From Alphaproteobacteria bacterium (GTDB taxonomy: Bacteria; Pseudomonadota; Alphaproteobacteria; Ferrovibrionales; Ferrovibrionaceae), in the NCBI GenBank assembly GCA_017307375.1, contig JAFKFH010000006.1, positions 248,001-312,000 on the forward strand: a stretch of 64,000 nt of DNA. The letters are read 5' to 3'. The notes under the pieces are model-generated. The model was not told the origin of the DNA. It saw only the letters and a program-made list of their open reading frames with translations, and ran no database searches. Below are positions 1-8,849 of this stretch, one piece after another (within the stretch, counting starts at the first letter, position 1; every line of letters starts with the position of its first letter). The position numbers were made by a program, and so were the translations under genes.

Positions 1-7
1 GTTTCCT

Positions 8-1216
8 TCAGCGTGGGACGGGTGCGGCGGTAACGCGCGCCCGGGTGAGTTCGGCGATCTCGTCGTCGGTATAGCCGGCTTCGCGCAGGATCTCGGCCGA
101 ATGCTCGCCCAGCCGCGGCGCCAGGCGCTCGGGTTCGGGGGACGTCTGCGACCATTGCGAGGGCACGCGCATCGAGCGGATCGGCCCTTCGGTCGGGTGC
201 TCGACCACGGGGAAGAACCCGGTGGCGGCGAGATGCGGGTCGTCGATCAGGCTGTCCAGCGTATGCATCGGCGTGCAGGGAATGTCGGCGGCGCGGAAGA
301 ACGCGGTCCATTCCGCGGTGCTGCGGGTGCGGATGATCGCGGCAAGCTCTCGGTAGAGGTCGTTGATATGCCGCAGGCGCTGGCCCAGGGTCTGCAGCCG
401 CGGGTCGCGCTCGAAAGCGTCGGGCCGGCCAAGCGCGGCATAGAAGCTGCGCCATTGCTTGTCCGAATAGATCAAGGCGCAGATATGGCCGTCGGCCGTC
501 GCGAACGGCCGCCGTTCCTCGGCCATCAGCCGGGGATAGCCGGGTTCGGCCACCGGCGGCTCGTAGGTATGTCCGCCCATATGGTCGCCCAGCACGAACT
601 GCGTCATCGTCTCGAACATCGGGATGTCGAGGCGCTGGCCCGGCCCGCCGCGGGCGCGATGCATCAGGGCGGCGAGGATCGCGCCGACGGCGTAGAGCCC
701 GACGGTGCGGTCGGCCAGGTTGGTCGGCAGGTAGCGCGGCTCGGCCCCGCTGACCCGGCCAAGCAGGCTGGGCAGGGCGGCCGCGCCCTGGATCAGGTCG
801 TCATAGGCTGGCTGGGCGGCATAGGGACCGTCCTGGCCGAAGCCGAACAGTCCGGCATAGACGATGCCGGGATTGACCGCGGCGACATCCTCGTAGGCAA
901 GGCCCAGCCGGGCCATCGCCAGCGGCCGCACGTTGTAGACCAGTGCGTCGGCCGTGGCCGCCAGCCGCAGCAGCGCCGCGCGCCCCGCCGGCTGCTTCAG
1001 GTCCAGCACGATCGAGCGCTTCGAGCGGTTGGTGTTGAGGAACATCGGTCCCATGTCGGCATGCCGGCCCGGCCCGATACCCCGGACCAGGTCGCCCTCG
1101 GGCGCCTCGACCTTGACGATATCGGCCCCGAAATCGCCGAGGATCTGCGTCGCGTACGGCCCCATCAGCACGGTGGTCAGATCGATGATGCGGATGCCGG
1201 CCAGCGGACCACCCAT
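8..1216 (-). CDS. CaiB/BaiF family (class III) CoA-transferase
   Basis: A 402-residue protein of the family III CoA-transferases, which move CoA between a carboxylic acid and an acyl-CoA donor in the cytoplasm. The N-terminus (GIRIIDLTTVLMGP, DFGADIVKVEAP) is typical, and Asp169 in LPTNLADRTVGLY sits where the catalytic aspartate of formyl-CoA transferase lies. The ATG at 1216 is preferred because GGGGAG lies about 10 bases upstream; a GTG at 1234 is possible. It diverges from the cupin gene, and its upstream region carries the sequence block shared with the aldehyde dehydrogenase operon. The acid substrate is unknown; involvement in the same catabolic route as the 3-10 kb operon is inference. 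Confidence 0.9.
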   Translation of the reverse strand: MGGPLAGIRIIDLTTVLMGPYATQILGDFGADIVKVEAPEGDLVRGIGPGRHADMGPMFLNTNRSKRSIVLDLKQPAGRAALLRLAATADALVYNVRPLAMARLGLAYEDVAAVNPGIVYAGLFGFGQDGPYAAQPAYDDLIQGAAALPSLLGRVSGAEPRYLPTNLADRTVGLYAVGAILAALMHRARGGPGQRLDIPMFETMTQFVLGDHMGGHTYEPPVAEPGYPRLMAEERRPFATADGHICALIYSDKQWRSFYAALGRPDAFERDPRLQTLGQRLRHINDLYRELAAIIRTRSTAEWTAFFRAADIPCTPMHTLDSLIDDPHLAATGFFPVVEHPTEGPIRSMRVPSQWSQTSPEPERLAPRLGEHSAEILREAGYTDDEIAELTRARVTAAPVPR

Positions 1217-1236
1217 CAGTTTTTCACTCCCCACGA

Positions 1237-1284
1237 CTTATTTTTCATATACAGGAATTTTTTATACCGATATGTGAAAATTAG
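1237..1284 (-). promoter_or_regulatory. Conserved upstream block A (candidate operator/promoter of the CoA-transferase gene)
   Basis: This AT-rich 48-base block matches 10341-10388, upstream of the aldehyde dehydrogenase operon, at 35 of 48 positions with no gaps. Both begin with CTTATTTTTCAT on the plus strand and both keep TTTTTC and GAAAA arms at the same spacing. Both lie just upstream of minus-strand genes. The IclR regulator at 2745-3482, or the Lrp regulator at 10450-10929, is the likely binder (inference). Confidence 0.55.
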
Positions 1285-1311
1285 TCAAGACCACATTCGT
1301 GATCCTGGTCT

Positions 1312-1327
1312 CTGACAGGTCTGTCAG
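1312..1327. promoter_or_regulatory. Inverted repeat before the cupin gene
   Basis: Two perfect 7-base arms, CTGACAG and CTGTCAG, are separated by GT and end 19 bases before the cupin start codon. This spacing suits a repressor operator over the promoter or early leader. The binding protein is unknown. Confidence 0.4.
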
Positions 1328-1346
1328 GACGGCCTATCATCGCGCG

Positions 1347-1883
1347 ATGGAAACGATAGCGCATCATCCGGTCGTCGCCTGCCTGCAAGCCGAGATCAGG
1401 GCGATCGGCCCCGGCCGCGATCTCCCGGCTTTAGGCCGCGCGCTGCGCCGCGCCGCCCTCGATCAGGCCTGGGTGACGCCGCGCCATCGCGAGATCGATG
1501 CCGAACAGGGTTTCGGCTCGCACCTGGTGTTCGAGGAGGGCAACCACGACCTCGCCCTGTTCGTCGTTTCCTGGGCGCCCGGCCGGGGTGCGCCGCCGCA
1601 TGATCACGGCACCTGGGGCGTTGTCTGTGGGATGACAGGTTTTGAAACCAACACGACCTGGACCAGGCGTCCCGGCGGCGGGATCGAAAGGGGTGGTGAT
1701 TACGTTGTCGGCCCGGGTGATCTCGTCACGGTCGGGCCGGAGGATATCCACAGCGTGACCAACCTGACCGACCGTCCGGCCACCTCGCTGCATCTCTATG
1801 GCCGTCATCTCGATCATGTCGCCCGCAACCGGTTCGACCCGGCCGCCGGCACCGTCAGTCCTTTCATCGTTCGTATCAGGTAG
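1347..1883 (+). CDS. Cupin protein of the cysteine/thiol dioxygenase family
   Basis: A 178-residue single-domain cupin. His85 and His87 (PPHDHGTWG) and His135 (EDIHSVTNL) form the three-histidine iron site of cysteine-dioxygenase-type enzymes; Cys94 and Tyr151 fall near the positions of the Cys-Tyr pair of mammalian CDO. The family oxidises small thiols such as cysteine or 3-mercaptopropionate to sulfinates with O2. The ATG at 1347 starts just before the conserved part. The next gene follows 6 bases after the stop, so the two are almost surely co-transcribed. Substrate not determinable from sequence. Confidence 0.82.
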   Translation: METIAHHPVVACLQAEIRAIGPGRDLPALGRALRRAALDQAWVTPRHREIDAEQGFGSHLVFEEGNHDLALFVVSWAPGRGAPPHDHGTWGVVCGMTGFETNTTWTRRPGGGIERGGDYVVGPGDLVTVGPEDIHSVTNLTDRPATSLHLYGRHLDHVARNRFDPAAGTVSPFIVRIR

Positions 1884-1889
1884 GTATCA

Positions 1890-2648
1890 ATGGCCACTCT
1901 CGGCATCGTCGGCACCGGCAAGCTCGCGGCTTTTCTGGTCGAAGGCCTGCGTCTTGGCGGTGATGACGGCGAGATCGTGCTGTCGCCGCGCAACGCCGAC
2001 CGCGCGCGGCTGCTGGCCGACCTGTTCCGCTGCCGAGTGGCCGAAGACAACCAGGCGGTGGTCGACGCGGCCGACGCCGTGGTGATCGCCACCCCGCCGG
2101 CGCATGCGCTGGCCACGATGCGCGAGTTGCGCTTCCGGCCGGGCATGCTGGTGGTCTGCTGCGCCATCGACGTGACGCTGGCCGAACTGCGCGCCGCGGC
2201 CCCGGGCATCCGCGTCGTGCGGGCGATGCCGACGGCGGCCTCGGCCTTCGGGCTGGGCTCGACCCCGATCTGCCCGCCCGATACCGAGGCGCGGCTGCTG
2301 TTTGCCAAGGTGGGCGATGTCCATGCCTGCGCCGACGAGGCGATCTTCCGCGCCGCCACCGCGCTGACCGTCTATCACCTCTGGGCCTTCGCCCTGATGG
2401 AGCAGGTGGCCCAGGCCGGCCAGGCCGCCGGCCTGCCGCGCGAACTGGCGGTCAGCCTGGTGGCCGGCCTCACCCGCACCGCCGGCGCCTACGCCGCGGC
2501 CGCCGATCCGGCGCAGCCGATCCGCATCCCGCTCGACGAGAACGGCACCGAGGGCACGATGACGGCCGACGGCCTGGCGGTGCTCGATGCCCGCGACGCC
2601 TTCAAGCCCTGGGGCGAGGCGGTGGCGGCGGCGGTCCGGCGGGCGTGA
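1890..2648 (+). CDS. ProC-like NAD(P)-binding oxidoreductase (pyrroline-5-carboxylate reductase-like)
   Basis: A 252-residue protein with an N-terminal Rossmann fold (LGIVGTGKLA, residues 4-13) followed by the helical dimerisation part of the P5C reductase family (PRELAVSLVAGLTRTAG). The family reduces pyrroline-5-carboxylate or related cyclic imines with NAD(P)H. It is second in a two-gene operon with the cupin, so it may act on an imine or keto product of that route rather than in proline synthesis. It lacks the closely conserved C-terminal signature of true ProC, so a divergent substrate is likely. Confidence 0.75.
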   Translation: MATLGIVGTGKLAAFLVEGLRLGGDDGEIVLSPRNADRARLLADLFRCRVAEDNQAVVDAADAVVIATPPAHALATMRELRFRPGMLVVCCAIDVTLAELRAAAPGIRVVRAMPTAASAFGLGSTPICPPDTEARLLFAKVGDVHACADEAIFRAATALTVYHLWAFALMEQVAQAGQAAGLPRELAVSLVAGLTRTAGAYAAAADPAQPIRIPLDENGTEGTMTADGLAVLDARDAFKPWGEAVAAAVRRA

Positions 2649-2744
2649 TCTCACGGTCGCCGCCGCCACGGCTGCTGGCCAGACGGCCCTCGTCATCCCG
2701 GCTTTCGCCGCGGCGACGATTGGCCTTTACGGCCAAGGCGGCCG

Positions 2745-3482
2745 CTACTCGCCCTTGCGCAGATACCGCGCCACCATCTCGCGCATGATCGCGGCGGTTG
2801 CCGGAATCTTCTCGCGCAGGCGCCCGGCCGGGCCGGCGACGAACAGCGACAGCCGCCGGTCGCCGACCGGCAGGGCGACCGAGACGCCGACGACGTCGGG
2901 GGTGAATTCGGTCAGGCTCTGGAACCAGCCGCGCTCGACCGAGGCCGCGATCTCGGCCTCGACCGCCTCGGGGGTCATCGGCGTCGACGGGTGGTAGGCG
3001 ATGTACTCGCAGCGCTTCAGCACCGAGGCGCGTTCGGCCTTGGAGAGTTGCGAGAGGATGGCGCGGCCGTTGGCGGTCGCATGGATCGGGATGCGCTTGC
3101 CGATCCGGGCGGCGTAGCGGATGGCCGAGTCCGATTCGACGGCGTCGAGGAACACGCAATGGGTGCCCGCCTGGGCGCCGACGCCCACGCTTTCGCCGGT
3201 CGCGGCCGCCAGTTCCTTGACCAGGTCGTGGATCGAGGCCGGCAACGGCTCGGCCTCGGATATGTCCTGGGCCAAGGACAGCCAGCGCGGCGTCGGGTAA
3301 TAGCCGCCGCGCGCCTTCGGCTCGTAGAGAAAGCCGCGCTCGACCAGCGTGCCGAGCAGATTGAACGTCGACGACCGCGGCCAGGACATTTCGTCGGACA
3401 CTTCCGTCAGGGTCGCCGGCCGCTTGCGCTTGGCAAACATCTCCAGGAGGTCGAGGACGTTGGCGGCTTGCTTGACGATCAT
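2745..3482 (-). CDS. IclR family transcriptional regulator
   Basis: A 245-residue regulator with an N-terminal winged helix (residues 1-60, ANVLDLLEMF...LTEVSDEMSWPRSSTFNLLGTLVERGFL) and a C-terminal IclR effector domain with typical GESVGVGAQAG and NGRAILSQL segments. The ATG at 3482 has AGAGGA about 8 bases upstream, which favours it over longer alternatives. It is the last gene of the operon that starts with the aldehyde dehydrogenase. It is the natural candidate for binding the shared blocks at 1237-1284 and 10341-10388. Confidence 0.9.
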   Translation of the reverse strand: MIVKQAANVLDLLEMFAKRKRPATLTEVSDEMSWPRSSTFNLLGTLVERGFLYEPKARGGYYPTPRWLSLAQDISEAEPLPASIHDLVKELAAATGESVGVGAQAGTHCVFLDAVESDSAIRYAARIGKRIPIHATANGRAILSQLSKAERASVLKRCEYIAYHPSTPMTPEAVEAEIAASVERGWFQSLTEFTPDVVGVSVALPVGDRRLSLFVAGPAGRLREKIPATAAIMREMVARYLRKGE

Positions 3483-3527
3483 CCCGTGTCCTCTACATGA
3501 GGCGTGTTCCCGTTTCAAACGCCAGTT

Positions 3528-4238
3528 TCACTGGCCGAGATAGGCGGCCCGGACCTGACGGTCGGCCAGCAGGTCGGCGGCCGGCCCCTCGAGCACCAGC
3601 CGCCCCTGCTGCAGCACATAGGCATAGTCGACCGAGCGCAGCGACAGCTGGATGTTCTGCTCGACCAGCAGCAGGCTCATGCCGCGTGCGCTCAGCGCCG
3701 CCAGCACCGCGAAGATCTCGGCCACCACCTTCGGCGCCAGGCCGATCGACGGTTCGTCGAGGATCAGCAGCCGCGGGCGTGTCATCAGGGCGCGTCCGAT
3801 CGCCACCATCTGCTGCTCGCCGCCCGACAGCGTCCCGGCCCGCTGCCGCGCGCGTTCGCGCAGGCGGGGGAACAGGTCGAAGACCTCGGCCTTGGTCTCC
3901 TCGCGGCGGGCCTTGGCCGCGCCGTGGGTCGAGGCCGCCACCAGGTTTTCTTCGACCGTGCAGTCGGGAAACAGGAGGCGCCCCTCGGCGACGGTCGCGA
4001 TGCCCAGGCGCGTGCGATCGTGCGGGCGGGTGCGGGTGATCTCCTGCCCATCCCAGCGCACCGCGCCGGCGCGCGCCGCGATCAGGCCGTTGATCGTCTT
4101 CACCAGCGTCGTCTTGCCGGCCCCGTTCGAGCCGACGAGGGCGACGCGGCCGCCGGCGGGCAGGTCGAGGCCGACCCCGTGCAGCACGTCGGCGGCGCCG
4201 TAGCCGGCGGCAATCGCCGCGATGTTCAGGTCGGGCAT
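3528..4238 (-). CDS. livF: Branched-chain amino acid-type ABC transporter ATPase LivF
   Basis: A 236-residue ATPase with Walker A GSNGAGKT, signature LSGGEQQM, Walker B RLLILDEPS and the LivF hallmark SIGLAPKVV. It energises a Liv-type importer at the inner membrane together with LivG. It overlaps the end of livG by 13 bases, so translation is probably coupled. Family members carry branched-chain amino acids, amides, urea or aromatic acids; the enzymes in this operon suggest a non-standard solute. Confidence 0.93.
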   Translation of the reverse strand: MPDLNIAAIAAGYGAADVLHGVGLDLPAGGRVALVGSNGAGKTTLVKTINGLIAARAGAVRWDGQEITRTRPHDRTRLGIATVAEGRLLFPDCTVEENLVAASTHGAAKARREETKAEVFDLFPRLRERARQRAGTLSGGEQQMVAIGRALMTRPRLLILDEPSIGLAPKVVAEIFAVLAALSARGMSLLLVEQNIQLSLRSVDYAYVLQQGRLVLEGPAADLLADRQVRAAYLGQ

Positions 4239-4957
4239 GGTGCGGCACTCCCCAGATAGGCGTCCTGGACTCGGCCGTCGGCCAGCACGGCGGCCGTCGG
4301 CCCTTCGGTCAGCACCTCGCCGAAGTTCAGGACGACGGCGCGGTCGCACAGGGCCGAGACCACCGGCACCGAATGTTCGACCAGCAGGATGGTCAGGCCG
4401 CGGTCGCGCAAGGCGCGGATCTGGTCGCACAGCGCCGCCGCCTCGGTCGCGGTGAGCCCGGCGAGCATCTCGTCCAGCAGCAGGACCTGCGGGTCGGTGG
4501 CGAGCGCCCGGGCGATTTCGAGCCGGCGCAGTTCGGCCACGCCCAGGATCCCGGCATCGGTCGCCGCCATATGGGCCATGCCGAGATCGGCCAGCACGGC
4601 GCGGGCATGGGCCTCGGCGGCGGGGCCGCGGTCGTGGCGGGCGAAGGCCGCGACCTTGACGTTCTCCAGGACCGACATGCCGCGGAACGGCCTGACGATC
4701 TGGAAGGTGCGGGCAAGCCCCAGCCGGCAGATGCGATGCGGGCGCAGCCCCTGGATCTCGCGCCCGCCGAAGCGCACGCGCCCGGCATCGGGTTTCATCA
4801 GCCCGGAAATGCAGTTGAACAGCGTGGTCTTGCCGGCGCCGTTCGGGCCGATGATGCCCATGATCGCGCCCTGCGGCACCTGGAAGGCGACATCGCGCAG
4901 CGCGGTGAGGCCGCCGAACGACTTGCCGATGCCGTCGACGTCGAGCAGCGCGGTCAT
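4226..4957 (-). CDS. livG: Branched-chain amino acid-type ABC transporter ATPase LivG
   Basis: A 243-residue ATPase with Walker A GPNGAGKT, GLARTFQIVRPF after the Q-loop, and Walker B QVLLLDEMLAGL. The signature motif is degenerate (LGVAELRRLEIARAL instead of LSGGQQ), a variant often seen in LivG-like subunits. It overlaps livM by 4 bases (ATGA type) and livF by 13, showing a tightly packed operon. Confidence 0.93.
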   Translation of the reverse strand: MTALLDVDGIGKSFGGLTALRDVAFQVPQGAIMGIIGPNGAGKTTLFNCISGLMKPDAGRVRFGGREIQGLRPHRICRLGLARTFQIVRPFRGMSVLENVKVAAFARHDRGPAAEAHARAVLADLGMAHMAATDAGILGVAELRRLEIARALATDPQVLLLDEMLAGLTATEAAALCDQIRALRDRGLTILLVEHSVPVVSALCDRAVVLNFGEVLTEGPTAAVLADGRVQDAYLGSAAPCPT

Positions 4958-5898
4958 GACACCCTCCGCCGCCAGCGCAGCGCACCCAGGCCCTGCGGCA
5001 GGAACAGGGCCAGGCCGATCAGCAGGCTGGCATAGAGCACGATGTTGACGCCGTAGAACGACGCCCCGATCCAGATGCGCAGCAGTTCGGACGCCGGGAT
5101 CAGGATCGCCGCGCCCAGCAGCGGCCCCCACAGCAGGCCCATCCCGCCGATGATCGAGAACACCAGGAGCTGGATGGAAAGCTCGACCCCGAGGACCGAG
5201 CGCGGGTCGACGAAGGCGACATAGCAGGCGTAGAAGGCGCCGCAGACCGCGACGATCCCGGCCGACAGGGCGAAGGAGAACAGCTTGAAGCCGAAGATCG
5301 GCACGCCCAGCGCCTCGGCCGCCTCCTCGTTGTCGCGGATCGAGCGCCAGTAGTAGCCGGTCTTCGCGCGCAGCAGCGCCCAGCCGGCGATCAGCGTGGC
5401 CAGCAGCACGACCAGGATCATCAGGCCATAGGGCCACTTGGCGCGGAATTGCAGGCTGATCCAGGGATCCCCCCCGGCGGGAAGCATCATGCCGTCGGAA
5501 CGGCCGAGCCAGACGGCGGCCGAAACCAGGAAGAAGGCGATTTCCGAGAAGGCCAGCGTGGCGATGCCGAAATAGTAGCCCTTCAACCCGTAGCGAAAGC
5601 ACAGCACGCCGATCGCCAGCGCGCAGACGACGGCGATGAGGACCGCCAGCGGCAGCATGACCCAGGGGCTGAGGCCATGGGCGGTGACGCCATAGGCGAC
5701 CGTATAGGCGCCGATGCCGATGAACAGCGAATGGCCGAGCGAGAGCAGGCCGGTGAAGCCGGCAGCCAGGTTCCAGGCCACCGCCATCGTGCCGTAGAGG
5801 CAGGTCAGCACGAAGACGTCCATCAGATAGCGGTCCTGCGTCGCTGCCGCGAAGCCCGCGACGACCAGCAGCACCGGGATCAGCGGGAAACGGATCAT
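4954..5898 (-). CDS. livM: Branched-chain amino acid-type ABC transporter permease LivM
   Basis: A 314-residue inner-membrane permease with about nine hydrophobic segments and the LivM core GLLSLGHSLFIGIGAYT and SIRDNEEAAEALGVP. It pairs with LivH to form the channel. Start and stop overlap livH and livG by 4 bases each. Confidence 0.93.
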   Translation of the reverse strand: MIRFPLIPVLLVVAGFAAATQDRYLMDVFVLTCLYGTMAVAWNLAAGFTGLLSLGHSLFIGIGAYTVAYGVTAHGLSPWVMLPLAVLIAVVCALAIGVLCFRYGLKGYYFGIATLAFSEIAFFLVSAAVWLGRSDGMMLPAGGDPWISLQFRAKWPYGLMILVVLLATLIAGWALLRAKTGYYWRSIRDNEEAAEALGVPIFGFKLFSFALSAGIVAVCGAFYACYVAFVDPRSVLGVELSIQLLVFSIIGGMGLLWGPLLGAAILIPASELLRIWIGASFYGVNIVLYASLLIGLALFLPQGLGALRWRRRVS

Positions 5899-6773
5899 CG
5901 TGCGACCCTCCGGGCGATCAGGCCTTCCGGCCGCCACAGCATCGCGACGATAAGCAGCGCGAAGGGCACGGCGGCGGCGATCGAGGCCGAGAACCAGGCG
6001 CCGGCGATGCTTTCGGCCAGGCCGACCAGCAGCGCCCCGAGCAGCGCCCCGCCGAAATTGCCCAGGCCGCCGGCGATCACGATGACGAAGGCCTTCAGCG
6101 TGAACAGCGCGCCGACATGCGGATTGACATAGAGGGTCGAGGCCAGCAGCGGGCCGGTGATACCGAGCGTGCCGATGCCGATGCACAGGGCCCAGCGATA
6201 GACCGCGCCGAGGCCGATGCCGCAGAGCACCGCGCCGTCGCGCGACTGGGCGACTGCCCGCATCATGATCCCGAAATCGGTCAGCCGCAGCACCAGCCAC
6301 AGTGCCGCGATCAGCAGCAGCGAAGCCAGGGCGGCGATCGCCTGCGGCAGTTGCAGCAGCGCAGGGCCGATGGCGATGCTTTCGGTCGCGCGCGCCAGCG
6401 GGATCAGGAGGTTGTCGCCCTTGAAGGTCATCAAGGCCAGGTTCTGCAGCAGCAGCGACAGGCCCAGCGTGACCGCCATCTGGTTGATTTCCGGCGCGGC
6501 GAGAGCGCGGCGGATGATGCCGTCATAGAGCAGCACGCCGATCAGCATCAGCAGCGGCGTGACGATGAAGATCGCCAGTACCGGGTCGATCCCGGCCAGC
6601 GCCCAGGCGAAATAGCCGGCATACATCGCGATCATCAGGAATTCGCCATGGGCGAAGTTGATGATCCGCATTACCCCGAACACCAGGGTCAGGCCGACGG
6701 CCACCAGCGCGTAGATCGCGCCGTTGGCCAGCCCGCTGACCACGGCCTGGGCAAAGATGTCGAAGGTCACCAT
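5895..6773 (-). CDS. livH: Branched-chain amino acid-type ABC transporter permease LivH
   Basis: A 292-residue permease with the LivH N-terminal signature GLANGAIYALVAVGLTLVFG and NFAHGEFLM, and about eight membrane segments. It lies downstream of the binding protein gene across a 54-base gap that contains a strong hairpin, which may set the ratio of binding protein to membrane parts. Confidence 0.93.
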   Translation of the reverse strand: MVTFDIFAQAVVSGLANGAIYALVAVGLTLVFGVMRIINFAHGEFLMIAMYAGYFAWALAGIDPVLAIFIVTPLLMLIGVLLYDGIIRRALAAPEINQMAVTLGLSLLLQNLALMTFKGDNLLIPLARATESIAIGPALLQLPQAIAALASLLLIAALWLVLRLTDFGIMMRAVAQSRDGAVLCGIGLGAVYRWALCIGIGTLGITGPLLASTLYVNPHVGALFTLKAFVIVIAGGLGNFGGALLGALLVGLAESIAGAWFSASIAAAVPFALLIVAMLWRPEGLIARRVAR

Positions 6774-6796
6774 CGCGGAGCCCTATGGAAAGAGTC

Positions 6797-6821
6797 GCCC
6801 GGCCACATGACGTGGCCGGGC
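6797..6821. other. Intercistronic hairpin between the binding-protein gene and livH
   Basis: A perfect 10-base stem (GCCCGGCCAC with GTGGCCGGGC) and ATGAC loop lies between two minus-strand genes of one operon. There is no T-run, so it is more likely an mRNA-stabilising or partial-termination element that raises binding-protein levels than a full terminator. Confidence 0.55.
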
Positions 6822-6827
6822 AGGGGG

Positions 6828-8024
6828 TCAGCGGACCGGCTTCTGCTGGGCGACGCTTGCCGGCCAGACGGTGACGAACTTGCCGTCGATGACCTGGGCG
6901 ACGACGGCGCCGACCGTGTTCTGGCCGCGCTCGTCGAACTCGATCACATCGTCGGGCAGTACCGCGGCCGGGCCGTCGGTCACCTTGATCCTGGCCAGCG
7001 CATCGCGCACCTTGGCCGGGTCGCGCGAGGCCGCGGCATCGATCGCCATCGCCGCGATCCAGGTCGACGAGAAGGCCTGGGCCTGGTTCGACAGCGGGAT
7101 TTCGTTGTTGAAGGCGGCAGCGAACGCCTTGACGAAGGCGAGCGAGGCGGGCTTGGCGACGTCGGGCATCCATTCGACGATACCGAAGGTCTTCTCGGCG
7201 ATGCCGCCGGCCTGCAGCAGGGTCTGGTGCACATGGCCGCCGCCGAAGCCGATGATGACCGGGTTGAATTTCTGTGCCGCCATGGCGCGCAGCAGCACGA
7301 CCTCGTCGTCGACGTAGGAGACGATCAGCACGGCGTCGGCACCCGACGCCTTCAGCTTGGCGGCCTGGGTCGACAGATCGGGCGTGCCGGTCTTGAAGCT
7401 TTCCTCGGCCACGACGAACACGCCCTTGGCCAGCAGCGTCTCCTTGTAGTTCTTCGAGACCGACTGGCCGTAGGGGCCGTCCTCGAAGGCGAGGCCGACC
7501 TTGCGGATCTTGGCGTCGCCGGTATTCAGGTCGGCCATGAAGCCGGCGACGTTCTCGGCGAACCACTTCGCCTTGGGCGCCACGCGGAAGACGTTCTTCA
7601 GGCCCTGCTCGGTGATCGAATCGGTGACCGCCGAGGTGACGATGAACGGCACGCCGTTGCGGTCGGAGATCTGCATCGCCGGGATGGTGGTGGCAGAGGC
7701 CCAGGCTCCCATCAGGAGCGAGACGTTGCCGCGGGTGATCAGCCGGTCGGCTTCGCTACGCGAAATCTCGGGCTTGGACTGGATGTCGGCCACCACCAAC
7801 TCGACCTTGGCGCCGCCGAGCGACTTGATGCCGCCGGCCTCGTTGATCTGCCGGGCCGCCAGTTCATGCGCCTTCAGCATGCGCCCGCCATCGGCGGCAT
7901 TGTTGCCGGTGATCGGCAGCAGCACGCCGATCTTGACGGTGTCCTGGGCCAGGGCCGCGCCTGCGCTCAAGGCGCAGGCCATCAGCGCCGCCGCGGCACC
8001 GCGGCGGATCATCGAACTCAACAT
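6828..8024 (-). CDS. Periplasmic amino-acid/amide-binding protein (LivK-like)
   Basis: A 398-residue solute-binding protein. A signal peptide (MLSSMIRRGAAAALMACAL, cleaved near AALAQ) is followed by a type 1 periplasmic binding fold beginning TVKIGVLLPITGNNAADG. The ATG at 8024 has an AGGAGG-rich site about 10 bases upstream. It is third in the operon, after the aldehyde dehydrogenase and SDR genes, and feeds LivHMGF. The ligand is not predictable from sequence. Confidence 0.92.
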   Translation of the reverse strand: MLSSMIRRGAAAALMACALSAGAALAQDTVKIGVLLPITGNNAADGGRMLKAHELAARQINEAGGIKSLGGAKVELVVADIQSKPEISRSEADRLITRGNVSLLMGAWASATTIPAMQISDRNGVPFIVTSAVTDSITEQGLKNVFRVAPKAKWFAENVAGFMADLNTGDAKIRKVGLAFEDGPYGQSVSKNYKETLLAKGVFVVAEESFKTGTPDLSTQAAKLKASGADAVLIVSYVDDEVVLLRAMAAQKFNPVIIGFGGGHVHQTLLQAGGIAEKTFGIVEWMPDVAKPASLAFVKAFAAAFNNEIPLSNQAQAFSSTWIAAMAIDAAASRDPAKVRDALARIKVTDGPAAVLPDDVIEFDERGQNTVGAVVAQVIDGKFVTVWPASVAQQKPVR

Positions 8025-8064
8025 GCGGGTACTCCCCCCTCCTGGTTGTTCTGCTTGGCCCGGC

Positions 8065-8835
8065 TCAGCGGGCGGTGAAGCCACCGTCGACCGGCAGCGC
8101 CACGCCGGTCACGTAGGATGCATGGTCGGAGGCCAGCCACAGCGCGGCCTCGGCCATCTCCTCGGGCAGGCCGACGCGGCCCAGCGGGATCGCGGCCATC
8201 AGCTTGCGCTTGTTTTCCTCGATGACAGCGGGATCGTTCACCCGGCCGACGAATTGCGGCAGCATCGGGGTCTCGGTCGGGCCGGGGCAGACGACGTTGA
8301 CGCGGACGCGGTCGGCGGCAAAGCGCTGGGCCAGCGACTTGGTCAGGCCGACCACGCCGAACTTGGCCGCCGAATAGACCGGGCTGAACATCGATCCGAC
8401 CAGCCCCGAGACCGAGGCGGTGAACACGATCGCGCCGCCGCCGCGCTTGCGCATATGCGGCACCGCCGCCCCCGCCGACAGCAGCGCCTGGGTCAGGTTC
8501 AGCATGATCGCCTTGTCGTATTCGCCGATGTCGATGTCCTCGACCGCCGCGGGGCCGGGCGTGCCGGCATGGGCCCACAGGATGTCGAGACCGCCGAGCC
8601 AGTCGGCCGCCTCGCCGATATAGCGGCGGCAGTCTTCCTCGCGCGACAGGTCGGCGACGAAGCCGCGCGCCTCGCCACCTGCCGCCTTGACCGCGTCGAC
8701 CACCTCGTCCAGGCCCTGGCGGTTGATGTCGACCGCGGCGATCCTGGCCCCTTCGCGGGCGAAAAGTTCGCAGCCGGCCCGGCCCATGCCGGAGGCGGCG
8801 GCCGAGATGACGGCCAGCTTGTTCTTGAGCCGCAT
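8065..8835 (-). CDS. Short-chain dehydrogenase/reductase
   Basis: A 256-residue classical SDR. The cofactor region (AVISAAASGMGRA) is a slightly atypical version of TGxxxGxG. The catalytic Ser lies in ASVSGLVGS and Tyr/Lys in YSAAK, followed by NVVCPGPTETPM and the common C-terminus VTGVALPVDGGF. It oxidises or reduces a hydroxyl/keto group with NAD(P). It sits between the aldehyde dehydrogenase and binding protein genes of one operon, suggesting consecutive alcohol or hydroxy-acid oxidation steps on the imported solute. Confidence 0.9.
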   Translation of the reverse strand: MRLKNKLAVISAAASGMGRAGCELFAREGARIAAVDINRQGLDEVVDAVKAAGGEARGFVADLSREEDCRRYIGEAADWLGGLDILWAHAGTPGPAAVEDIDIGEYDKAIMLNLTQALLSAGAAVPHMRKRGGGAIVFTASVSGLVGSMFSPVYSAAKFGVVGLTKSLAQRFAADRVRVNVVCPGPTETPMLPQFVGRVNDPAVIEENKRKLMAAIPLGRVGLPEEMAEAALWLASDHASYVTGVALPVDGGFTAR

Positions 8836-8849
8836 TGATATCCCTCCCT

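Noticed and set aside
2720-2736. Hairpin TTGGCC/GGCCAA as a terminator between the convergent ProC-like and IclR genes
   Set aside because: The stem has only six bases and no T-run follows in either direction.
6117-8078. A 653-codon open frame antisense to livH and the binding protein gene
   Set aside because: No domain is recognisable and the opposite strand carries well-conserved transporter genes.
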